Positions 57,064-64,000 of a stretch of 64,000 nucleotides of DNA are shown here, piece after piece (position 1 is the first letter of the stretch; every line of letters starts with the position of its first letter). The DNA is from Ornithodoros turicata (Eukaryota > Arthropoda > Arachnida > Ixodida > Argasidae), in NCBI RefSeq assembly GCF_037126465.1, contig NC_088204.1, positions 68,695,807-68,759,806 on the forward strand. The letters run 5' to 3'. The position numbers and the translations under genes are program-made. A model generated the notes under the pieces. It was not told where the DNA came from. It searched no databases and saw nothing but the letters and a program-made list of their open reading frames with translations.

Positions 57064-57297
57064 ATTGCCTATAGTGGTGGTGGTGTTGGCGGTAGTGCTG
57101 AAAGGGCTCGCCGTTGTCGGCCTCACAGGGGTGGGGAACGTCACGACTGACGCCCTAAGGGAATGTGTGTCCTGGGCCGACTTCTAATGGAACTTTGCCG
57201 ACATATGTCTGAAAGCGTCCGAGGAAAACCCAGGAAAAACCCCAGACAGCACTGCCGGCACCAGGATTCGAACCCGGGTACCTCCCAGATTGCCTAT
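57064..57297 (-). mobile_element. 5'-truncated SINE with CCA tail and 9-bp target duplication
   Basis: The insertion 57073-57288 is flanked by attgcctat at 57064-57072 and 57289-57297. On the minus strand it starts inside the variable arm (ctgggaggtacccgggttcg), passes the B box and the core (tgtctggggtttttcctggg), and continues with agaagtcggcccaggacaca and gtgaggccgacaacggcgag. It ends in a (CCA)n tail instead of an A-tail, so it is a distinct subtype of the family at 9251. Confidence 0.75.
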
Positions 57298-57350
57298 GTG
57301 GTGGTGGCGGCGTCGAAAACCGACTTGCCGTTGTTGGCCTCACGACTGTA
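57298..57350 (-). mobile_element. 3' end of an older SINE copy (target of the insertion)
   Basis: The minus strand reads gtgaggccaacaacggcaag, tcg-ttttcgacgccgcc, accaccac and then the duplication. This is the same 3' end as the newer copy, which inserted at the tail of this older one. Confidence 0.6.
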
Positions 57351-57779
57351 GCCAGGATGAGATAAGATGATGTGATGATGTGCCTATTCGCCTCTCCAAC
57401 TACCTATAGAGGCGCTAGTGTCGTCCTCAAGATGGCGGCGGAGAAAAGAAGGATTGCCCTATGAATAAATCAACATGCTTCATGCCATCTTCCACCAGAC
57501 ACGCTTCAAAAATTGTACGAATAACATAAATCGACCGTGGTTTCCCACTGTCTTCGTTGTTTTCGTTCACGCCTCTCCTGTGATGGTATCTTTTCCCTCC
57601 TCATCATCTCGACATTGAATTTTCTTCTCCGCGGTAGTTTCGCACTGCGGAATTGAGCAGTGCTGCTGCCGTTTGAGTTCTGTAAGCAAGGAAACTCCAT
57701 CGCCCACGAAGAGAAGTTGCGGCAGTTTCGGATCAGCGCGAAATATTCCTGTCGTCTGCTGTTACCATCATTCGTTGAG

Positions 57780-57880
57780 TGCTTCTGCTGGAGTCCGCTA
57801 GGTGGCGTGCAGCCAGCTGGAGAGGAGATATTCTCCTCTTCAGCTGGCTCCACGCCACCTAGCGGACTCCAGCAGAAGCA
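57780..57880. repeat. Near-perfect hairpin, 101 bp
   Basis: tgcttctgctggagtccgct, aggtggcgtg-agccagctg-agaggaga on the left pairs with the right arm with two mismatches in 49 bp. The loop is only about 3 bp. Confidence 0.8.
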
Positions 57881-58367
57881 TGGCAATGACAACCACCGGG
57901 CCAATATGAGCACGGATGCACATACCCTACATGCACAAGAAACAGCGTACTGTGCAACTGAGCGCGCGACTCGTGTTTGTTGTATAGACCCGAATAATGA
58001 ATGGCGCGTCATGCAACGACGTTCTCAATATTGAGCTACCATATGCAACCGCACTATATGCATGATGTCTCGCGTTAGTCACTGCCGTATATCATTTCAG
58101 CGCGCATTAAAGGAACATGGAAGTGACCACGAAATTTTTTTTTTTGTTTTTACCTGCGATGTCTTCTGCAACGAATAAAATGAGCTTCTGCGAAAGAACG
58201 ATGAGCGCAGGTGCTGTACAGAGCACGCGGAAGGCTCTGTTCCGCACATCTTAAAAAAAAAAAAAAAAAACTCTCCACATGCAAAGAGCGCATCGGCGAA
58301 CGAGAAGACATCGTGACGTATCGCGGACTTCGGCACGTGACCACGTGACGTCCAACGGCATAGCTCA

Positions 58368-59037
58368 AGCATGTACATAAAACTCTCATAATAACCAGAA
58401 ACCAAGCCAGCGAAGAGGAGCATCTCAACAACATGCACCTCAACTTGTGAGCCGCCATGATCGATACGGTAGGCCTAGCGTGTCACGAACGGTGGCACCT
58501 ACGAGTTACCTGCGCTGTTGTTTCATGTTGCAGCTCAAGGTTTAAACTATACGATACTCGTTTCCCAGAGAATCCAAGCGCGCAGATGGTGGCAGACAAA
58601 ACAAACACACTTACAAACTCCCTTACTTACACAAACTCCCTTACACAAACAAACTCCCTTAGAAGTCGGCCCAGGACGCACATTTCCCCAGGGCGTGAGT
58701 CGTGACGTTGCCCACATACGTGAGGCCGACAACGGCAAGCCCTATCACCACCACCACCACCACCAGCACTTCGCACACAGCATGGCACGCGGAGCAGAGC
58801 GGAAGCGGAAGCGACTTGCATTGGATTGGATACCATTGCGCCGAACGTGCCTGGTCTTCACACGTGGAAAGGCTGTGGCGGAATCCGGCCCAATCCAAAG
58901 TATCGATCATGGCGCCTCCCGGACTTGGACATTGGGAGAGAGTCTTGCCTCGGTACAACTCCTTTGCTCTCCCCCATCACTCTCTCTCTCCCAGCTTTTC
59001 TTCTAGCCTTTCTACTTATGATTTCTATGAGCATGTA
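58368..59037. mobile_element. hAT-like insertion with 8-bp duplication inside the TTAA element
   Basis: The insert 58376-59029 is flanked by AGCATGTA at 58368-58375 and 59030-59037. The uninterrupted copy at 40.8 kb shows this site once (cttatacatgcttgagc). The ends cataaaactctcataa and (minus strand) catagaaatcataag are imperfect inverted repeats. It carries a SINE-derived segment at 58655-58772 and acttacaaactccctt-type minisatellite units at 58605-58655. Confidence 0.65.
58655..58772 (+). mobile_element. SINE 3' part with CAC/CCA tail
   Basis: ttagaagtcggcccaggacg, gcgtgagtcgtgacgttgcc, gtgaggccgacaacggcaag and a (cac)n tail match the 3' half of the 57.07-kb SINE. It is the innermost layer of the nested set at 58.1-59.3 kb. 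Confidence 0.6.
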
Positions 59038-59279
59038 TAAGCGGCGCGCGAACCGAGAAGAAAAAACTAAGAAGAAAAGGCACCGAGCAGTTTCTACGTC
59101 ACGCGGGGCTCGTGTCTCTCGTCCGCGACTGCTTTCTCCGACTCTCTTTTGTAAATTTTATTGCGCAGTGACAATACGCCGCGGAGCGAAAATATTTTGC
59201 ATGGTGACTCCCGATGGACAGCTTCCCAGATGAAGCAGGGTTTCGAGCCATGTTAAATGTCACTTCCATGCTCCTTTAA

Positions 59280-61536
59280 GCTCTCCGATGATCGCTTCTG
59301 CATTCGGCACGAATGCTCCTAGACGACGTAAGAGTTACAGTTATAAACACAGTTCCAGTCTGCCAGCGTAGAACGTGATCCATACATTGAAGCTGGGCCT
59401 TCAAAAATATGACGGAAGCCAGACGAAGACACTGCAAGTGGTTTCGGCAGCAACTATCGAAATGCGTGTTTTAAATGTATGTTGACATACTTCAATGATC
59501 CCGTTTGTTACGCACGTCTTCTATTTGTGCTAACCATCCCGCTTTTGTGAAATATAAGTAACGCTGGAACGGGAGTCTGTTTGTTTACGTCTTGCGATGC
59601 GGGCATCCCCTGTTCTTCGTCAAGCCTTTTCTCTGTATGCGTTATGTTTTCTACGTGTGCCTTTCCTCTCTACATCGTATACCGCTGCGTGCCACGTAGA
59701 CGCGTACGCCGTCAACCCCAGCTGCTTCTCCCCGTGATATAGAATTTCCCTGTACTTGTGAGCTTTCATGTATGACATTTGGGCGATGTAACAGTGCCGC
59801 TTGCTCGAGTCACGTTGGTAACCATGACGGACCTGTCGTTTCTGAATATGAGGGAGCTCATTCGTGTGTTTCGTTGACGCGAATATTTTACACGTTTCCT
59901 TTTAAAGCGTGCGAATGTGCTCTAAGTACATCGTCCCCGACGAGCGTTTTCAGAACATGGTCTGTGTACAAGCAGTAGGCTGAAATATGCGGGCGCACTA
60001 CTTTCTCGGAGGCGTCGTGAGCCCACCTAAGGCAATTACGGACGTCTTCAGATATGTGTGCGGACTTGACCTGTAAAAGTTGACATGCCAGGTGTCAGGC
60101 ACAAAATGGGAAGACGGCGTGGCCCCGTTGGTCGTTGACGGCCGGTGATGACAAAGTGGTGGTCCCAATGACGTCCCCATTTGGCGAGGGCAGATGTTGA
60201 TGAATAAAGGAACGGAACAATAGGCGTGTTACCAAATGCAAGATAGACGTTTATAAAGACTTTAGCTCGGTAAAGTGCCGAACTAAAGAGTTCACAGGTG
60301 TTGATGCGTCGATGTGTTGATGCGTCGATACTGGCCGATGAACTGAACTTGGCCTCTTTCGCGCCCATCGCTTTTATGGATGGACGATGCCACGATGAAG
60401 AAGATGATTCGTCGGTGGCAGTGATGGTGCTGCTGCCCTGCTCACACAGGTAATATAATCTTCTCTCCCTTTTTCAACGTAGCCCTCCAGTTGAGTGAAA
60501 CTGCTAGTAATACCAACGGCAAAGACAAAAAGCATAAGAAACTTCTTGTTCCCCCGAACTGACCCTTTTTGTCCTCAACTGGTTGTTCCCTTCCCTCTGG
60601 TTGTATATAATTCTTGTATGTGAAGTAAAATTTTCAGCTGTGTTTGAGACTTCGTGTTTGTGTCTGTCCTTTCGTGTTCCCTAGTCTCGGGGTTTTACAT
60701 TATGCATAAGAAACTGACTTCCTCGTGTCTATCAAAGATGGGGGATGACCAAGACAGTCCGCGTCTCGTCGCTAGACTGAACACACAGAAACGCCCTAGA
60801 CAAATCGTCAGAATTCACCAACAAACAAATGTATCTTTCAGAGGCCTCCTATATAATTGGACGCACCGATGCGCAAAACGACAATAAGATGAAAACAATC
60901 TGTACCGACACACATTAACATTCACTCAACTATGAACTCTGTCGCGCGCGCACTGACTCAGCAAGATCCTCTTACGACCCACGTCCGAGACAAAGGACAT
61001 AACGAAGAAATATCGACGCACTGACAGAAAAACAGCAAGCTCACGCCTTGTTATCCAGCCAATATCACACGGCCACACAAAGAAAGTCACCGTTCGATCG
61101 CAATCGATGCGGTTCAATAGCATCCCTTAGGGAATGGATATTAGGGAAGAAGAGGAAAAGTCTGGCGCACCTGTCATGCGACCCACACCAATCTTCACGC
61201 ACGCCTGCCCCGTGCCCCTCCTCCCGCGACAGTTCACAGCTTCCTCCACCCCCATCCCCCCCCCCCCCACACACGCACACCTGACGAGATCACGACCGAC
61301 AAAGCTACACGTTGCACGGTATTCACTCGAGAATGGAGGATGCAAATGGAAGTCACGTGATATACTTGTATAGAAAAGTCGTAATGCGTCCGTAGAATGA
61401 AAACGCGTTCGATGGTGTTAGAAACGAATACCCAGAGACAGTTAAGAGGAGCACACAGAGTTGAAATAAGAATCCGTTGTGTTACCGCTGTGTGTTTCTC
61501 TGTCGCGAGGTTTTCGTTTCTATCGTGGTTCAACAG
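59280..61536. other. No confident gene; minisatellite and LTR/LINE-like traces
   Basis: A direct repeat ttgatgcgtcgat(g/a) occurs twice at 60300-60331. The words gtttgtgtctgtcctttcgt, gttccctag at 60656-60685 may mark a retrotransposon 3' region. A C12 run lies at 61258-61269. The frame at 60739-60887 (MGDDQDSPRL...) has no splice support. Confidence 0.3.
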
Positions 61537-61623
61537 CTAGCCTGCATTTCGTGTCTTCTCGATGTGGATAATGTTGTCGAAGGAGATGGCATTGACACGC
61601 TCAGTTATTTATTTTTGACGTTG
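61537..61623 (+). CDS. Possible internal exon
   Basis: An acceptor-like gtggttcaacag precedes 29 codons, LACISCLLDVDNVVEG, DGIDTLSYLFLTL, ending at a donor TTG|GTGAGT. Both boundaries are phase 0. The segment is also open upstream. The mix of acidic and hydrophobic residues is protein-like but matches no family I recognise. Confidence 0.2.
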
Positions 61624-61876
61624 GTGAGTTTGAGGAAAGACATCGGGCGTTCCAGCGCGGAGCGATGGTTGGGAATTAGTTGTGGATGTTTGACGATACC
61701 TTCGTGCAGTTGATGCGTCATATACAGTGCGTCTGATCCGCTTTAGTGCTTTAGTATAGTAGTAGTAGACGCCCCCTTTCAGTAGCTTTAGGTAGTTTGT
61801 AACGAAAATTGCAGAGAACGACTAGACAATTAGGACAAATACAGCAATTATTGGGGCCTCGGGTGTTGCCGACACC

Positions 61877-61934
61877 GGGGCATTGGCGTGGTGTATTGGT
61901 AGCCCAATCAATGAGGTGTTGGTTCGAGTACCGC
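61877..61934 (+). mobile_element. tRNA-like repeat head (decayed)
   Basis: ttggcgtggtgtattggtag and ggtgttggttcgagtacc have the spacing of A and B boxes. The arms do not form a good cloverleaf, so a decayed tRNA-derived SINE is more likely than a tRNA gene. Confidence 0.35.
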
Positions 61935-62212
61935 CGCCTGCGCTTACTAACTTTTCGTCAGGTCCTTGCATGTAAACTGCTGGTTCGTGCGGAGATATGT
62001 CAGCACATGTGAAGTTCGTCTCTATACGCTGCATAAAGGGCATGCTACACTATGCTACACTAGAGGTTGGGCGGATTTGATAACTTGACAGTATAGAAGG
62101 ATAAAATGAATGATTGGACAGAAGGTGAAGAGACTGAACCCGAAACTCCCCCTGCTCGCACTCAAAGGTATTACAGACGATGAGCCCGGGAGACTATGAA
62201 ACTTCCAGAGCA

Positions 62213-62321
62213 CCCCATAGAATGATGAAAGATGAAAGTCACTGAAAAGGTTAGCCAGCTGTAGGGATCGAACCCACATCTTCTGGATTACCGTCTTGTT
62301 CAACAGGAACCCCATAGAATG
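62213..62321 (-). mobile_element. Very short tRNA-derived SINE with 12-bp target duplication
   Basis: CCCCATAGAATG occurs at 62213-62224 and 62310-62321 and flanks an 85-bp insert. On the minus strand the insert reads ttcctgttgaacaagacggt, aatccagaagatgtgggttc, gatccctacagctggctaac, cttttcagtgactttcatct, ttcat. It contains a B box (gggttcgatccc) but no clear A box, and ends in ctttcat units. It is a different SINE family from that at 9251. Confidence 0.7.
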
Positions 62322-62544
62322 TTTCCTGAGAAGGGTTCTTCCTGTCGAGAATCTGGTAGAGCAGAAATTTTTCTCTCCTAAAATGCTAAAATCTGGTTCT
62401 TTTTTCTTTTCAATTTTCACCACGCCCGTATGAAATAGCCTCCGCACCTCTGTCCTCCGCGTTTCTCCCTCTTGCTTCTTGACAATACCGGACGCCCTTT
62501 CCAGGTGTCTCCTTGGGACTGCACACGACTCGGACAAAAGGAGC

Positions 62545-62715
62545 GTCGGCCAATCATAGACGTTCCATTCGGTCCGCGGTGACGTCGTGGGTGACGTAAT
62601 GGAGCGGTGGCAGGGTCAAGATTCTCTCCACGACACTCGCGCCGCCGCTCGCCGTTGCGCATCGCCAGAGGTACCTTCGGTGGTATAAGTTCGGAACTTC
62701 ATCACGATTTTGTCG
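62545..62715 (+). promoter_or_regulatory. RNA polymerase II promoter candidate
   Basis: In order on the plus strand: GGCCAATCA (62548-62556, CCAAT box), two CRE-like words tgacgtcg and tgacgtaa (62579-62600), a GC-rich stretch, TATAAG (62684-62689), and a TTCATCAC initiator-like word about 10-15 bp further on. Spacing of CCAAT, CRE, TATA and start is conventional. Downstream ATGs before 62800 open only very short frames; MPAYNYRYVF at 62807 runs 42 codons. Confidence 0.4.
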
Positions 62716-62719
62716 CGAG

Positions 62720-63694
62720 GAAAACGCTCGCCTGCGTAAAAAGAGAGAGAGAGAGAGAAATACACGATGGCGATGATATGGGGATGACTTCCGCTCATTG
62801 AGCAGAATGCCTGCGTACAACTACCGCTATGTGTTCAGGAATACCTATTCTGTCAATGCAAAACAAGAAAAATCATTTCATAGTCCGTCCGAGAACGGGA
62901 GGTCATTATACGCCACAGAACAACATTTTTGATACGAGCAACGTGATTCAAATTTGAACGTAGAATACGTGCAGCACTGATATATTATAACACACAGGAA
63001 ATTATTTTCGGTGTGCCATGTGGGGCTTTATTGAGGGCCGTTCTTCTTCAAGACAGATGCCTTACCATCAAGTTGTGAACGTTCGTGAACGTCTTTTATG
63101 AACGACGCAAATGGTGAATGCCAAGTGGGTGAACGTACGCGTTCGCCCCATTTGCAAGAAAAACGTGCAAAATGACAATGTTAAATACGTTGAAATTCTT
63201 GGGGTTAACGGAGCCAATCAAATTATATTATAGTTCACCCGCCGCATCCTCAATCTGAATGCATTCATTGCTTTCGTAATAGAAGGACGAGCAGACGCTT
63301 GTAGTGTCAGAAGAACAAACGGCGGGTAAGTAAGGGTGCGGGGAAGCGACACCCCTCCCTTACCGGCAAATAACCTGCATGGACTTCACGCGCGTGAACC
63401 CCGCGAAGCTGACGCTGTCACTTTCCAAACACTCCCCGCAAATCTCGTGGCTCCCTCTCGCGAGCGAACAAACAAAACCGACACTGAGACAGGCCCGGTG
63501 TCACAGACGGCCAGAGCACATAAACAGAAAGTCTGTCTGTGACAGGTGACACGCAAGCTCTTTCGAAGAGCGCGCCTCACCCATATCCCCTTTCCGCGTG
63601 GAAATCTCTGTGTATTGTACACTCGTTGAAGCATAGTCGTGAAGTGCACTCAGACATCTATGTACTTCTGCCCACGAGGTTGCGGGTGTTTGAG
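62720..63694. other. Downstream of promoter; no confident exon
   Basis: (ga)n at 62739-62757, gtgaacgt-type repeats at 63075-63150, and a segment 63233-63324 bounded by tatattatag and GTAAGT that is open in one frame (FTRRILNLNAFIAFVIEG...). The last may be an exon or a retrotransposon piece; I cannot decide. Confidence 0.25.
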
Positions 63695-64000
63695 TCAGTT
63701 TGAGGGACAACGGGGCTTCTTCGAGCGGGAGCTCCGCAAGTACCGCTCCCGTGAAGCGGGCAACGTCGGACGCTTGATGAAGGCATTGTTTAAGACGCAA
63801 ACACGGCGAAGGTGGTGGGGCTGATGGTTTCGGGAGCTACATAACTGAACTACTTCAACAGCAAGGGACGCCATGCAGGTCTGTCTGCCTACTGCTCTCG
63901 CCCCCTGAGACGAAATCTCAACATTCACTGATCCCAATTTGAGTACAGAAGACGACATATCGACGAAAGCATTGGCCCGTACGGCAACAGGAAATCGTGG
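63695..64000 (-). pseudogene. Edge-truncated frame, possible cysteine-protease remnant of a mobile element
   Basis: The minus strand is open from the window edge for 101 codons: RFPVAVRANAFVDMSSSVLK, LGSVNVEISSQGARAVGRQT, CMASLAVEVVQLCSS, then a less protein-like end. The stretch ISSQGARAVGRQTCMASLAVEVV resembles the start of OTU/C76-like protease domains carried by Helitron-like and other large elements in arthropods, where a G-x-Q-C-x-x-x-(S/A)-L motif holds the catalytic cysteine; here C follows GRQT. A -1/+1 shift leads into another open frame (63501-63800, minus), which would fit decay. The His and Asp of such a domain could not be placed. The assignment is tentative. Confidence 0.22.

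Larger units (their letters stand above)
58107..59279. mobile_element. TTAA-flanked element interrupted by a second element
   Basis: TTAA lies at 58107-58110 and 59276-59279. The ends AGGAACATGGAAGTGAC and AGGAGCATGGAAGTGAC (right, minus strand) differ at one position. Subterminal and central sequence matches the diverged copy at 40556-41080. An insertion at 58376-59029 splits it. TTAA duplication fits piggyBac-type transposition. No transposase frame is present. Confidence 0.7.

Noticed and set aside
57433..57465. ATGGCGGCGGAG start (MAAEKRRIAL)
   Set aside because: Stops after ten codons with no donor; a YY1-like word only.
57506..58012. 168-codon minus frame
   Set aside because: Contains both arms of the 101-bp hairpin; open by chance.
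60739..60887. MGDDQDSPRL frame, 49 codons
   Set aside because: Follows retrotransposon-like words and has no splice or promoter support.
62055..62537. 160-codon minus frame
   Set aside because: Runs through the short SINE and its target duplication; no domain.

Overview
This window looks like gene-poor nuclear DNA from a chelicerate arthropod, most likely a tick. The main evidence is a repeated tRNA-Ser-like SINE with a long variable arm and B box GGTTCGAATCC, followed by a conserved core (gaggttttccctgggttttc) and ending in an A-rich or CCA-rich tail. It resembles the Ruka family described from ixodid ticks; that match is from memory, not from a search. The rest of the repeat content is also typical of an arthropod genome: hAT-like, TTAA-flanked, TA-flanked and Tigger/pogo elements, foldback elements and LINE 3' ends with microsatellite tails. 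I found no rRNA gene, functional tRNA gene, CRISPR array, bacterial operon or intact transposase. Most long reading frames are chance openings.

Genes: no complete gene can be called. What can be supported is a set of short candidate exons, several of them first coding exons that end in good splice donors. The best are two divergent promoter regions. At about 17.4-18.1 kb, a CpG-rich segment with TGACGTCA and CACGTG lies between a minus-strand exon (starting MAAMACIRRN) and a possible plus-strand exon. At about 55.6-55.9 kb, a 126-bp interval with an NRF-1-type palindrome lies between two oppositely facing start codons. Weaker candidate exons lie near 6.9, 12.1, 25.7, 30.2, 31.2, 36.7, 37.5, 49.0 and 61.6 kb. 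A promoter with CCAAT, CRE-like and TATA elements lies near 62.6 kb. A frame running off the right edge may be a decayed cysteine-protease domain of a mobile element.

Layout: 0-10 kb has a MITE family end, a GGTTCGG-rich element, LINE tails and a SINE inserted in a TA-flanked MITE. 10-20 kb has microsatellites, a diverged 0.15-kb direct repeat and the first divergent promoter. 20-30 kb has three hAT-like elements with 8-bp target duplications, two CAGGGTG elements and a large hairpin. 30-41 kb is mostly unrecognised, with candidate exons and LINE 3' ends. 41-47.4 kb has several terminal-inverted-repeat elements, a 332-bp foldback, a 62-bp tandem duplication and two hairpins. 50-52.2 kb has a MITE and a deleted Tigger. 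55-59.3 kb has CCATATTGG arrays around the second divergent promoter, a SINE in a SINE tail, a near-perfect hairpin, and a hAT-like element inside a TTAA element. 60-64 kb has a very short SINE, the third promoter and the edge frame.

No pathway can be read from this window. Its main value is as a record of nested insertions with clear target duplications, plus two plausible divergent promoters.
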